Positions 1 through 9,189 are shown, counted from the stretch's first letter. The stretch is 64,000 nucleotides of DNA from Gemmatimonadota bacterium (GCA_029262115.1 JAJCZZ010000020.1:1-64000); one strand, 5' to 3'. The notes: generated by a model not told the origin, from the letters alone. Numbers and translations: made by a program.

Positions 1-1
1 G

Positions 2-148
2 ACCGTCTACGCCCCTCGGGGGGTCGCCGCCACGAGTCAGCCCCTGGCTACTGGCGCTGCTGTCCAGATTCTGGAAGCGGGAGGCAACGCGATCGACGCC
101 GCCGTCGCGGCCGCGGCGGTTCTGAACGTGACCGAGCCGCAGCGGTAG
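2..148 (+). pseudogene. gamma-glutamyltransferase N-terminal fragment, interrupted
   Basis: The reading frame starting at base 2 encodes the hallmark N-terminal segment of gamma-glutamyltranspeptidases: a short run ending in ATSQPLAT, then the motif [20 protein letters not shown]. In intact enzymes this is followed by a glycine-rich stretch. Here a TAG stop falls directly after EPQR (146-148). In-frame sequence just beyond the stop still reads GYAGGG, so the family resemblance continues past it for a few codons and is then lost. The rest of the enzyme, including the catalytic threonine region, is absent. I call it a degraded gene whose 5' end lies outside the window. Confidence 0.6.
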
Positions 149-346
149 GGGTACGCAGGCGGAGGACTATGTCCACCACAGTGAGCGAACGCGACCGGTG
201 GGTGTTGGACCGCAGCTTCGGGATAGCCGACGCTCGGGCAAGGTTACCGAAGGGCGGTTCGGAGATCGTGCGGACGCCTCGCTGTCTTGCGACGGGGAGC
301 GTCTAAACGGAGTAAGGCCGTATGTCATGCTGTAATGGAGGATCCC

Positions 347-871
347 ATGCATCACAGCGACGCCTCATTCGATACATCTCGCCTTTCCATCGTGCCGTGG
401 CGATCCGCTGCGACCCAGAGACCCGAAGGGCCAGGCTTAGTCCAGACCGTCCAGACCCTTCTGACGCATCAGGTCACTGCCTCCCTCCCAGAGTCCTGGC
501 GGGGATCATTCTCGGTGCCTCGGGCGACGGCTTGGATCCGAGAACGCGACGCTGAAGGAACCACCATGCTAGTCATCCGCCGGGAGTCCCATGAGCCGAT
601 TGGACTTCTGCTCCTCCATGAATCGACTCCTGACGCCTCTGAGCTGAGGCTTGGCTACCTCATTGGGGAATCACATTGGGGAGTTGGGTACGCCACTGAG
701 CTTGTTCGCGGGCTCGTGGAATGGGCTCGGATACACTCCTACGCCTTGATCATTGCAGGCGTTGCCGCCGACAATCAACCATCGCGGCGGGTGCTCGAGA
801 AATGCGGTTTCTCATCAAGTGGTGAGAGCAGCAGCAGTGAACTGTTCTATGAGATACACCTACGGTCGTAG
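347..871 (+). CDS. GNAT family N-acetyltransferase
   Basis: This 174-residue protein resembles RimJ/RimL-type GNAT acetyltransferases, which transfer an acetyl group from acetyl-CoA to an amine. The middle holds the beta4-alpha3 core (LRLGYLIGESHWGVGYATEL), where G-x-G-Y-A corresponds to the acetyl-CoA pyrophosphate loop. A later NQPSRRVLEKCGF segment matches the usual NxxSxRVLEKxGF signature. Longer in-frame starts exist (TTG at 287, ATG at 335). I chose ATG 347 because a GGAGG Shine-Dalgarno sequence lies five bases upstream. The substrate is unknown. The gene sits alone between a broken transferase and a lipoprotein hydrolase, in an accessory-looking stretch. Confidence 0.7.
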   Translation: MHHSDASFDTSRLSIVPWRSAATQRPEGPGLVQTVQTLLTHQVTASLPESWRGSFSVPRATAWIRERDAEGTTMLVIRRESHEPIGLLLLHESTPDASELRLGYLIGESHWGVGYATELVRGLVEWARIHSYALIIAGVAADNQPSRRVLEKCGFSSSGESSSSELFYEIHLRS

Positions 872-1229
872 CCGACACTACGCATCTCACACCGAACGAC
901 GGCCTAACTTGGATTTGCTGCTGACGCGATCATCGCCTGGGCCTCGCGCCTACGGCGCTTGGGCAGCATCCTAGGAGCGCAGTATAAATCCTGACCGTTA
1001 GCTCGCCGCCCCTTCGATGTTGAGGTGGCGATGGCCTTTGGTCCTTCCATGCCGCGCCTTGACCTCGCGAACGGCCCAGGGTTGACGGAGTCCGTTCGAA
1101 CGCACTGCGATGATTTCCAACCCTTCCGGCAGGCCCCACGTCTCACCTTGCGAGAAGGTGCGGAGCCTGAAAGGAAGTGGCGAGGGTGCCGGCTTCCTTC
1201 AACTCGGCAACCCCCGCGGGAAATACGGC
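872..1229. other. intergenic region without recognisable gene
   Basis: Open frames occur on both strands but none has a plausible start, composition or family resemblance. I see no tRNA, hairpin terminator or clear promoter. Confidence 0.4.
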
Positions 1230-2174
1230 ATGCGAAACCCGACTGGTCCTCTGCTACTAGCTCTCTACGTTGCCGGGTGCCAGGCATCCGCGAACTCTCG
1301 TGAAGTCGAGCCGTCCGTTCGTGATGGCGTGAGCCCGGCAGCACCGAGCGACTCGATCATGCCGACCCTCCACTCAGTCGGTGATCGTGGCTTCTTTGCC
1401 CTATCTGGTCCCTTTGCCACCTTCGACCCGAATCACCCCTCGGTAGAAATCTGGGCACCCAGCGGCATCGGCGATGCGCCGATCGTTGTATATGCCCATG
1501 GAGGTGCCGGATACCGCGAGGACGACCAAGCCCGTGTGGAGATGTTTCGGCACAATGGTTTCGCGACGATCTCGTTCGACTCGTACGAGATGAACGGGTT
1601 CACCGATTGGGAGTTCGTCACGAGACGAATCACGAACGGCGGGAAGCAAGACATGATCTGGGGTGTGTTCGAGGGTGCTGTCGCGCACGCCCTGGCCGGG
1701 GGCCCGTGGGACGCGGACAACGTTGTCCTTTACGGCGGATCGAACGGCGGTCGGGTGGTCCTCTACGCCGGTACCGAGCTCCATCATCCAAACATTAGAG
1801 GCATTATCGCGGAGGCTCCCGCGGCGACGGGCTTCGCCCTCGGAGACTTATGGATCCCAGCCATTATTCCGTTCGGAGCCTTGGACAACTGGGCTGGTCA
1901 GTCTGAGACCGACTTCGTTTGGACGAGGACGTACCCGGACTCGCCGATATCGATTGAAGCGTGGGTGGACACGCTCCAGCGTAAACAGCGGCCACTCCGC
2001 TTCATCTTCTACGAGAACGCAGGTCATCTTCTCTTCGAGGGCGCGTTGAAGGAGGTCACGGTCCGTCGGGGGGAGGCGATCGCGTTCACGGCCTATGAGG
2101 GAGCCGGACCCGGTGTGCTCGAACGATACGAGCGGGATGTGATGTCATTCGTTGAGGGGGTCCTGAGGCGTTGA
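1230..2174 (+). CDS. alpha/beta-hydrolase-fold lipoprotein
   Basis: The product (314 residues) has a lipoprotein signal peptide: MRNPTGPLLLALYVAGC, with the lipobox cysteine at residue 17. It is therefore probably anchored in an envelope membrane. The body looks like an alpha/beta hydrolase of the dienelactone-hydrolase or esterase type. VVYAHGGAG fits the oxyanion-hole strand, LYGGSNGG is a G-x-S-x-G nucleophile elbow, and the C-terminal ENAGHLLFEGA supplies a likely catalytic histidine. The acidic member of the triad is not certain by eye. An upstream ATG in the same frame (1110) would bury the signal peptide, so ATG 1230 is preferred. The natural substrate cannot be inferred. Confidence 0.68.
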   Translation: MRNPTGPLLLALYVAGCQASANSREVEPSVRDGVSPAAPSDSIMPTLHSVGDRGFFALSGPFATFDPNHPSVEIWAPSGIGDAPIVVYAHGGAGYREDDQARVEMFRHNGFATISFDSYEMNGFTDWEFVTRRITNGGKQDMIWGVFEGAVAHALAGGPWDADNVVLYGGSNGGRVVLYAGTELHHPNIRGIIAEAPAATGFALGDLWIPAIIPFGALDNWAGQSETDFVWTRTYPDSPISIEAWVDTLQRKQRPLRFIFYENAGHLLFEGALKEVTVRRGEAIAFTAYEGAGPGVLERYERDVMSFVEGVLRR

Positions 2175-2604
2175 CGAAACAACCCGCATCCAGTCTGGCT
2201 GACGTTAGCCCCCGCAGTGTACTTGCTGGATGATCTAGAGCCATAAGGGGGCGGTTACGTCGCGGGCCAATGAGCGATGGGCCCCTGAGGAACGGTGTCA
2301 ACGCACTGGGAGACGCAACGTGTGCCCCCACTGCCCTCGCGGCCAGTCCGCTCGTCCGGACACCAGAACTAGCATATCCTCATGCACGGTAGGGAGTCGC
2401 AGTATCAACACACCGCGCGTAGACTGCCGGAGCGTTGCCGTGCCATCGAGCGGTTCGGTATCCTGAGCATCTTGCATGTTCGGTCCTGACGGGCCGCTCG
2501 TGCAACAGAAATGCAACGAATTAGAAGGCCACTGACGGCCTGCAGCGAGCGTACGAGGCATAGCGCGGGAACGTCTCGGATAGCTGGGGCGGTAGCCCTC
2601 GCCA
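2175..2604. other. intergenic region without recognisable gene
   Basis: This stretch lies between the ends of two convergent genes. Short open frames on the minus strand look like random high-GC translations. I found no tRNA, recombinase site or clear terminator hairpin. Confidence 0.35.
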
Positions 2605-3304
2605 TCAATAGGCGGGTGGCCACTGCGGCCCTTGAGGCGGTGGCGGCGGAAACCACTCAGCTAGCTTGTGAAGAACCCGATGCATAGTCGGCTCGTCCTT
2701 CATGCCGGGAATGCTCAGTTGTTGCCCCAGTTCCTGGAATACGGCGGAGGAAAACCTCAAGTTGAGGGTCCGCAATAGGGCTTCGAACATTTCCTTAGGA
2801 TTGGCCTGAAGCGCCGCATTCACCGAATCAGGTATTGCCACGCGGGCAAACTGTTGTCGAGCCTTCTCCAAGATCTCGGCATTCGACGGAGCATGTTGTC
2901 CCCTCTTCTCCGCCATGGCCTGGGATACGCGTTCCCAGACTGGAGCCAGAACCGCCTCAACCTCGGGCTGGAAGGCGCATGCTAAGGCATCCTCCGCTGA
3001 TACGCCGGCACGTCCGAGCGTCTCGACTACCTGGGCCTCAACCTCAGCGGGCGGAAGATGCTCCGCGCCGGAGCCATGGTGATCCCACAGGAGGACGACC
3101 TTCGGCTGTTGAGACAAGAATGGGCGTAGAATGCCCAGAGGATCCGTACGGAGGTTGTCGCGGAGCGGGTCTCTGATGCTACGCCAACGGAAGGGAGAGA
3201 TGCAGTAGGTTTTGCCCTCGCTCAACGACCTCGTCGAAAAGCGCCTTGGCATCGGCGTCGGCGAATATGACAACGAGATCGTACGGCGGTTCCTCAACGA
3301 TCAC
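2605..3304 (-). pseudogene. frameshifted partner protein of the upstream AAA ATPase
   Basis: The gene appears to start at GTG 3304, overlapping the ATPase stop in a GTGA arrangement. That frame encodes VIVEEPPYDLVVIFADADAK and then FDEVVER before reaching a stop near 3180. A neighbouring frame continues with GKTYCISPFRWRSIRDPL, then KVVLLWDHHGSGAE, and runs to a proline-rich end at 2605. Removing one G from the GGG run near 3210 joins the two halves into a single protein of about 230 residues. I do not recognise the family with certainty. The acidic FADAD and WDHHGSGAE motifs may bind metal, as in Toprim-like or DUF4276-like partners of AAA ATPases. The indel could be a real mutation or an assembly error. 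Confidence 0.55.
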
Positions 3305-4545
3305 GACAAAACGCCAGACGCGAACAATTCAGCGATATTCGCGCGACCTTGCCAGGTCTCCAACTCGGGTACCTCTGAGCCGTGCCGTACGATCGCCGCC
3401 CCGTCGGAGGAGCGCCGGAAGACCAGCACGTCGTGGAGGTCGACATGCGCCAGAAAGACCGGAGAATGTGTGGCGAAGAACAACTGCGTGTCGCCAGGGG
3501 GGCGCGCCAGTGACTCATACGCTGTCTGAACTGCTAGCGGGTGGAGGCCGTTCTCAGGCTCTTCGATGAGGTATATGTCGCCGGCGTTTGTCGGGCCCAA
3601 GTAGCTCAAGAGCGTAAGCGCCATTAGCCGCAAAGTGCCGTCCGAGAGGAACCACGATGGGACCGGCTCGGGGTGATCCCCTGAGAAGGTGGCCTGAAGT
3701 ATGAGGTTCTTGTCCTCCTCCCTCTCCCACACGTCCACGTCCTTGAGCCCTCGTACACCGGTGGCCACGTGTTTCACCCACTCTCGAAAGAGGATGGGAT
3801 CGCGTCGCTTTAGTGCCCGGACCTGATAGGGTAGGTTGCCACCGTCGAGGGCAGGCATGGCCGTGCCGCCAGGACTTGCCGGTTCTCGCATCCGACGAGC
3901 GTCCAATGCCAATGGACGGACTCCCACCCTGAGCAGATTTCTTGCTGCGATCGAGAGGGGGAATCTTACCGGATCCTCCGGCAAGCTTCCTAACGCTGGG
4001 CGGTCGACGCCGAACCGAAAAGTGTTGTTCCACTTGGTCCGCTCGTCTTGAAAATAGTCGCTTCCCTCTGCCGTCTTGCTGACGACTTTTCGCCATCCCG
4101 ACTCGCTGGCTCGATGAATGATTTCGAAAAATACGTCCTCTCCGAATAGGCTCGGCTGGATCTGGAAGGAGTCTCGAGCCAAAATAAAGAGTTGTTCTCT
4201 GAGGACACGGAGGCCGTCATCCGGGTGAACGCCAACTTCGATTTCGTAGCGAAGGTGGCTCGCCGCCAAAGTCCTATCTGCGTGGGTGGCCGCGGAGCGG
4301 GCCTCTAGCTCAACTGCGAACGCGATCGGGAAGTCCGGGTTGAAGCAGAGCTCGAAAAAGTTGGGTGTCCGGTCCTCAACGGCAGCTGTAACCCCGTTCT
4401 TCAGCAGGTCCGAGACGAACTGAAATGCGTCGAGGAACGTCGACTTGCCCGTCGCATTCGGGCCAACTAGGACGTGGAAGCGGTCCAAGCTCACCCGGTT
4501 CCGCTCGAGCATCCGGAAATTTGAAACCTCAAGCTGTCGGATCAT
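3301..4545 (-). CDS. AAA family ATPase (OLD/AAA_21-like)
   Basis: This 414-residue protein begins MIRQLEVSNFRMLERNRV, the usual opening of RecF/OLD-like ATPases. The Walker A motif is GPNATGKST (about residues 27-35). Near the C-terminus come LSDGTLRLMAL (signature-like), the Walker B motif IYLIEEPENGLHP, and FFATHSP with the switch histidine. The long middle region is family-variable. I chose ATG 4545 because the longer frame upstream to 4755 encodes only arginine-rich, non-conserved sequence. Its stop overlaps the GTG of the downstream partner gene, so the two are probably translationally coupled. ATPase plus small partner pairs of this form are frequent in phage-defence loci, but defence is an inference here. 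Confidence 0.75.
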   Translation of the reverse strand: MIRQLEVSNFRMLERNRVSLDRFHVLVGPNATGKSTFLDAFQFVSDLLKNGVTAAVEDRTPNFFELCFNPDFPIAFAVELEARSAATHADRTLAASHLRYEIEVGVHPDDGLRVLREQLFILARDSFQIQPSLFGEDVFFEIIHRASESGWRKVVSKTAEGSDYFQDERTKWNNTFRFGVDRPALGSLPEDPVRFPLSIAARNLLRVGVRPLALDARRMREPASPGGTAMPALDGGNLPYQVRALKRRDPILFREWVKHVATGVRGLKDVDVWEREEDKNLILQATFSGDHPEPVPSWFLSDGTLRLMALTLLSYLGPTNAGDIYLIEEPENGLHPLAVQTAYESLARPPGDTQLFFATHSPVFLAHVDLHDVLVFRRSSDGAAIVRHGSEVPELETWQGRANIAELFASGVLS

Positions 4546-5370
4546 GTCCTGAAGTTGCTCTTGAGGAGGAGCCGAGCAAGAATGGCACACACGAGCGGGC
4601 CTGGCGATGGCCCACCGTGCATGAGAAAACGGATGGAGTGACACACGGCTAGAACGCTTCCTAGGCGGAGGTGCACTCCGCCGTGAGGGCGGCACCCACG
4701 GCCGGCTGGAGCGACGCCGTCTGGTAGCAACGCGGTTGCCGCCGCCGCTCCCCATCTTTCACTATGGTCGCTCCGGTGGATCCCGTCGCCGGTGGCGCCG
4801 CGCCGTGACGAGCTACGTGGTCTTCCCTGGCCGTCCTTTGGGGTCCGGGCTGCTGCTACCGTCGGACGTCCCCCTTCCTCTCCGGGCAAATGGCGCACCG
4901 GCTTTGCTGCTCAGCCTCCTCCTTCCGCTCGGCTTCGCGGCTGGTGTGGCGATGCTACTTCGCCGAGAGGCGCAGCAGGTGGCCGAGGCGGCCCTGATCT
5001 GATCGTAGAGTCGAGCCCGAGCGCCGTGCCGACCGTTTAGATTCGCTTCGCTCTGGGTGCGTATTTAGAGCGCACCCGAGAAGAGACACTTTCGAAACAC
5101 CACACTAGGGCATTCCCCAGCGCCTCCACCTCCCCTCCCCAAACGCCGTCCCATCGGCACACACGGCGCGGAGATACGCCCCCATCGAAGTGAGCGGCTT
5201 GGAGCGGGCACTCGAGTGGGTACGGCTTGAGCCACCCCGACCTCGTTAGCCGCGCTACCTTCGGGGCTCGCGTGACAGCCTCCACTGGCTCCACGACGTT
5301 ATGTGCGACAGTGCGACGTCGCGGGACGACTGGCCAGCTTCCGAACTGCCTCCACACCGAACCACGTGTA
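4546..5370. other. long intergenic region, no confident gene
   Basis: This 825-bp stretch separates two divergent genes. The plus strand has an open frame ending at 5002 with a leucine-rich C-terminal half that could be one membrane helix. It lacks a good ribosome binding site and recognisable motifs, so I did not call it. Promoters for both flanking genes must lie here, but no near-consensus site stands out. Confidence 0.35.
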
Positions 5371-6267
5371 ATGACCCCGCCCGAAAATGACGAACCCATC
5401 CGCGCCGATCAGATCATTCCGTTCGATCGACTCCCTGAGAGGTTCGCCGAGAGCCTCGAGAACCCACCCGCCGTTCCCGTGACACCCCTGCCCGCCGCGA
5501 CGGTCCTGCTCCTGCGCGGCGCGCCCGGCGGCATGGAGGTCCTGTTGATGCGAAGGACGCGCAGCGCGGGCTTCGTACCGGGCGCCTACGTCTTCCCGGG
5601 AGGCCGAGTCGACCGGGACGACGGAGACGAGGCGGCGCTCGAGCGCCTGGATAGCCTGAGCGGCCGAGCGGCCGCCGACCGTCTGGGTGGGAGCGTGCCC
5701 GTCGAGGGAAACGCCGAAGCCACCCCGTCCATCGCCTATTACATGGCCGCCCTGCGAGAGGCGTTCGAGGAGACCGGCATCCTCGTGGCGCGCCGCGCCG
5801 ACGGAAGCCCGGTCCCAACGGCGGCCGAGGACGCCTCGGTGGACGTGGTCCGCAACGAGGTCATGGACGACCGCGTGACCTTCGCCGAAGCGCTCGAGGC
5901 GCTCGGCGCCCGAATCGACGGCAGCGCGGTCGCGTATATGGCCCACTGGGTCACGCCCGAGGTCGAGCCGCGCCGGTACGACACCCGATTCTTTGCGGCG
6001 CGAGTGCCCGACGGAGCTACGCCGATCATCGATGAGCGGGAGATGACGGACGCAGTCTGGATCTCTCCCATGCGCGCGCTCGAACGGAACAGGGAGGGCA
6101 GCCTGCCGATGGTATTTCCGACCATCAAGAGCCTCGAGACGCTCGCCCGCTTCGACGACGCGGACGACGCCGTCGCAACGCTCGATCGTAGACCCGTTCC
6201 GATGATCCTGCCGAGACTGGTCGTGACGCCCACCGGTATCGGGATGGAGTTGGACGTCGAGCCTTAG
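5371..6267 (+). CDS. NUDIX hydrolase (NUDT19-like)
   Basis: The 298-residue product belongs to the longer NUDIX hydrolases related to NUDT7/NUDT19, which cleave nucleoside-diphosphate-linked substrates such as CoA esters. The beta-strand AATVLLLRGAPGGMEVLLMRR is followed by AYVFPGGRVD, and the catalytic helix REAFEETGI lies about 60 residues later. The standard Nudix box is thus split by an insertion, as is typical of this subgroup. The glutamates of REAFEET are the expected metal ligands. ATG 5371 is chosen because sequence upstream of it in the same frame is unlike the family. It is a single gene with no obvious operon partner. Confidence 0.8.
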   Translation: MTPPENDEPIRADQIIPFDRLPERFAESLENPPAVPVTPLPAATVLLLRGAPGGMEVLLMRRTRSAGFVPGAYVFPGGRVDRDDGDEAALERLDSLSGRAAADRLGGSVPVEGNAEATPSIAYYMAALREAFEETGILVARRADGSPVPTAAEDASVDVVRNEVMDDRVTFAEALEALGARIDGSAVAYMAHWVTPEVEPRRYDTRFFAARVPDGATPIIDEREMTDAVWISPMRALERNREGSLPMVFPTIKSLETLARFDDADDAVATLDRRPVPMILPRLVVTPTGIGMELDVEP

Positions 6268-6654
6268 CGAGCGCCGCGGGAGGCGCTGAGAGAGGCGTGG
6301 CGGTCGCGCCGCAGTACGTTCAGACGCGGCCCCTCGTCGGCTTGCGAGTGCCCACCGGTGCGCGAGTCCGCCCGCCACATCAGCGCAACCGGCGGGAACT
6401 CTGGAACTTACTGCCCGGTCGCTCGTGCACGCCCGATCCAGTCCGGCAGGGGCCTGGCACTGTCCTCCCGAAAGGACACAATCGGTTCGAATGGCACCCT
6501 CAGGCATCACCTTAAGATGTTGTTAAACAATGGGTTAACACGTGTACGTCCGGCTGGCTCGTCCCGTGCCTCCTGAACGTGGTGAGGGAGCGCTCCGCTC
6601 CTGAGACGTCCGTGTGGTGCTTCGACAAGACCACTTCAGAGCCGGGAGGCACCG
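6268..6654. other. intergenic region, AT-rich core upstream of repeat protein gene
   Basis: No gene is evident. Around 6510-6545 the composition turns AT-rich (TTAAGATG, TTGTTAAACA, GGGTTAAC), in contrast to its surroundings, so the promoter of the downstream secreted-protein gene is probably here. The downstream start is preceded by GGAGG, seven bases before ATG 6655. Confidence 0.35.
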
Positions 6655-7368
6655 ATGAGCACCTTGAACTCCACTGTGATTGGACTGACGGCGTTCGCCC
6701 TCGTCACGCTGGGGTCCCCGGATCCGGCGTCTGCGCAGATCGGAGCCGGCGCGTATCGGTGGGCCAACGAGTGCCGTGACGACTGGGGCACCCGCACGGC
6801 ACAGCGGAACTACGAGCGCGAGCACCGAGAAGTCCACCGCGACCTGGACCGAATCCACGCGCGCTGGCACCGGGAGTACGATCACCACCGCCGGGCCAAG
6901 CGCTGGAAGCGTGAGCACAAGGAACTCCATCGATATCTGGAGCGGGAGCACGCGCAGTGGCATCGTTCCAGCCGGGTGAGAATGGACCGGTACCAGTACC
7001 GACACCGCGGGGACGGTCGATCGGCGGATCTGGAGCAGTGGCGTGACTACGACTGGGACGACGATCGCTACGACGACCGTGACCGCTACGACGACTACCG
7101 CGATCGCGACGACGACTGGGATGATGACCGTTACGACGATCGTCGCGGCGTGGTCAACGCGAAGTACGACCGGGACGACCGCTACGGAAAGAAGAACAAG
7201 CGGTCGAAGAAGAACGATCGGTACCGCGGCAACCGGGGCCGAGGAAACGGGCGCGGCCCTGCGTGCGGACCGGTCTCACGGAGCGGGCGGGTGTACCGGA
7301 ACGAGCGGGGCGGACGCACCTGGGTTCAGCTGTTGGGCGGCATCCGCGTGGAGATCCCCTGGCCGTAG
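6655..7368 (+). CDS. secreted low-complexity protein rich in His/Arg/Glu and Asp/Tyr/Arg
   Basis: I do not recognise a family. The 237-residue product has a signal peptide (MSTLNSTVIGLTAFALVTLG, cleavage probably after ASAQ near residue 28). Two compositional blocks follow. Residues about 40-110 are heptad-like and full of H, R, E and W (HREVHRDLDRIHARWHREY), which suggests a charged helical segment. Residues about 125-175 are a run of DDRYDD-type repeats rich in D, R and Y. A basic Lys/Arg/Gly tail and a short folded end (GRTWVQLLGGIRVEIPWP) close the protein. It may bind metals, nucleic acids or polyanions outside the cytoplasm, but this is speculation. A strong terminator follows. Confidence 0.7.
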   Translation: MSTLNSTVIGLTAFALVTLGSPDPASAQIGAGAYRWANECRDDWGTRTAQRNYEREHREVHRDLDRIHARWHREYDHHRRAKRWKREHKELHRYLEREHAQWHRSSRVRMDRYQYRHRGDGRSADLEQWRDYDWDDDRYDDRDRYDDYRDRDDDWDDDRYDDRRGVVNAKYDRDDRYGKKNKRSKKNDRYRGNRGRGNGRGPACGPVSRSGRVYRNERGGRTWVQLLGGIRVEIPWP

Positions 7369-7409
7369 GTTCGGCATTGGCCGGATCGCGGCCACACCTG
7401 ATGGGGATC

Positions 7410-7446
7410 GGGGCGGCGGTCGGAGGATTCGACCGCCGCCCCTTTT
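7410..7446 (+). terminator. rho-independent terminator
   Basis: A perfect 13-bp inverted repeat (GGGGCGGCGGTCG at 7410-7422 and its complement at 7430-7442) encloses a seven-base loop and is followed immediately by TTTT. It ends the transcript of the secreted low-complexity protein. Confidence 0.88.
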
Positions 7447-7516
7447 CGTGGGGCTGCCACAGGTCCATGATGTACGGGGTGCGGTCGGGCACATCCTCAC
7501 GCCCCCAGGAGGGCGC

Positions 7517-8056
7517 ATGCGTCCTGTCGTCGGAGTCGCTCTGCTCGCTCTCGGCCTGCCGGGGTGCTCGCCCCAGGGCGCGGGACCGTCGCCCCTGCTG
7601 GCGGAGAACGAACTCCTCGCTCGGACCGTCCTCGCTGCCTGGGAGCGGGGTTCAGTCGACGAGATGGCCGACTTCTTCTGGCCGGACGCCACCTACGACG
7701 ACTTCTCCAACTCCGTGCAGCACAGGGGCCTCGGAGAGATCCAGGAGTACTTCGCGCAGGCGCACACGTGGGGTAGTGACGTGGTCGTGAACGTGACCGC
7801 GGTGCACGCCTCGGCCGACGGGGCCGTCGCGGAGTGGGTGTTCTCGGCCGTGCAGACGGCAGCATTGGAGGGCACGGTGGAGGTGGGCACGGGCCGTGAG
7901 GTCGTCCTGAACGGCGTGACCATCCTCGAGATCCAGGACGGGCTCGTCCGACGCGGCGCCGACTACGTGGATACACTGCCGTTCGTGTTGCAGTTGGGCG
8001 CACGCGTGGAGATGCCGGGGGGAACGGTCATGGAGCTCGGACCCGGTGGGCCGTAG
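7517..8056 (+). CDS. SnoaL/NTF2-like lipoprotein
   Basis: The 179-residue protein starts with a lipoprotein signal (MRPVVGVALLALGLPGC, lipobox cysteine at residue 17). The mature part begins with an LLARTVLAAWERGSVDEMADFF segment and continues with a fold typical of SnoaL-like/NTF2-like limonene-1,2-epoxide-hydrolase-related proteins: HRGLGEIQEYFAQ, then AVAEWVFSAVQT, then a beta-strand with NGVTILEIQDGLV. Such proteins are small ligand-binding or enzyme folds, and no substrate can be assigned. ATG 7517 is preceded by AGGAGG at 7507-7512, which supports the start. The longer open frame upstream crosses the terminator and is not used. Confidence 0.72.
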   Translation: MRPVVGVALLALGLPGCSPQGAGPSPLLAENELLARTVLAAWERGSVDEMADFFWPDATYDDFSNSVQHRGLGEIQEYFAQAHTWGSDVVVNVTAVHASADGAVAEWVFSAVQTAALEGTVEVGTGREVVLNGVTILEIQDGLVRRGADYVDTLPFVLQLGARVEMPGGTVMELGPGGP

Positions 8057-8106
8057 TTCTCGGAGATGGCTGGTGGTGGGCTCGGACTGGACTTCCTGAC
8101 GGAACT

Positions 8107-9189
8107 TCAGGCGCCGCCCAACGCGTCGAGCGCCTCCCACCCCTGAGGCCGACGCCCTTCCTCCACGCCATGGATGAGGTCGACCAGTCGGCGCACCACC
8201 GGTGTGGGAACACCCTTCTCGCTTCCGAGGTCGGCGATGACCGCGATCTGGGCGTCGACCTCGGTCTTCCGCTTGCGCACGGCGAGGTCCCGCCACACCC
8301 CTGAGTGCGTCTTGGCCGACATACGGTTGAAGGCGACAAGGCGGTCCAGGCTCTCGCGGGCCTTCTCGTCCGGGGCGGTGGGGTGAAACGCCGCCGGATC
8401 GAAGCCGTCGAAGGCCTCCGGTGAAACTCCGAGTGCTTCGGCCACCCGCATGACCTCACGACCCAGCTCGATCAAGGTGGGCCGGTGCGGCTCCGAGTCG
8501 AGCACGTCGGCAATGGACGCCTCCGCCAGTGCGGTCGCGAACAGGATGGCGCCGTAGGCCAACTTCCCCCAGAGGAAGCCATGGATGTTGTCAGACGCGA
8601 TCGCGTCCGGCTCGAACAGGCGTAGCAGGCCGTGAACGGCGGCGAGCCGTTCGGTGCGCCGCCCGTCGAGCTCTCCCACCACGACCGCGCCACGATTGCC
8701 GCGCATGACTACGCCGGGGGCCATGACGTCGGCGCCGAAGTTCACGAAGCACCCGATCGTGCGCTCCGCGCCCACGATGTCGGCGATCTCGCGCTCGTTC
8801 AGCCCGTTCTGGACGGACACGACGTATCCGTCTTCGGCCACGTGGGGTGCGAGCTGCCGGACCGCATCGTGCGTGTGGTGGGCTTTCACGCAGAGGAGCA
8901 CGCACTCGAAGCGAGGGTCCCCCGGACCCACGATCGTGTCCCCCGTACTCCGCTCGAGCGCAGCCGGCGTGGCCGCGGCCATCTGCCGCGTGAACGAATC
9001 CACCGGCCCCACGATCCGCAGACCGTCCCGCCGAATGGCCGCCACATGCTCTTCGTCGGAGTCCACGAGCAGGACATCCCGACCCGCCCGGTGGAGCCAG
9101 GCCCCGATCGATCCACCCATCGCTCCCGCTCCCCAGATGAGGACGGGAGCACCAGGCTCACCGAGAAGTGGATCATGAATGACCATCAT
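8107..9189 (-). CDS. panE: 2-dehydropantoate 2-reductase family protein
   Basis: This 360-residue protein matches ketopantoate reductase (PanE/ApbA), which reduces 2-dehydropantoate to pantoate with NADPH in pantothenate synthesis. VLIWGAGAMGGSIGAWL (about residues 16-32) is the Rossmann nucleotide-binding loop. VLLCVKAHHT supplies a conserved lysine, SVQNGLNE the conserved asparagine and WGKLAYG the catalytic lysine. It is longer than typical enzymes (about 300 residues), mainly through inserts in the C-terminal helical domain. Paralogues acting on other 2-oxo acids are common, so the exact substrate is uncertain. It is transcribed divergently from the small membrane protein gene at 9253. 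Confidence 0.78.
   Translation of the reverse strand: MMVIHDPLLGEPGAPVLIWGAGAMGGSIGAWLHRAGRDVLLVDSDEEHVAAIRRDGLRIVGPVDSFTRQMAAATPAALERSTGDTIVGPGDPRFECVLLCVKAHHTHDAVRQLAPHVAEDGYVVSVQNGLNEREIADIVGAERTIGCFVNFGADVMAPGVVMRGNRGAVVVGELDGRRTERLAAVHGLLRLFEPDAIASDNIHGFLWGKLAYGAILFATALAEASIADVLDSEPHRPTLIELGREVMRVAEALGVSPEAFDGFDPAAFHPTAPDEKARESLDRLVAFNRMSAKTHSGVWRDLAVRKRKTEVDAQIAVIADLGSEKGVPTPVVRRLVDLIHGVEEGRRPQGWEALDALGGA

Noticed and set aside
4736-5002. 88-residue plus-strand open frame with a hydrophobic end
   Set aside because: No ribosome binding site, signal or conservation; the hydrophobic run is short and surrounded by random-looking sequence.
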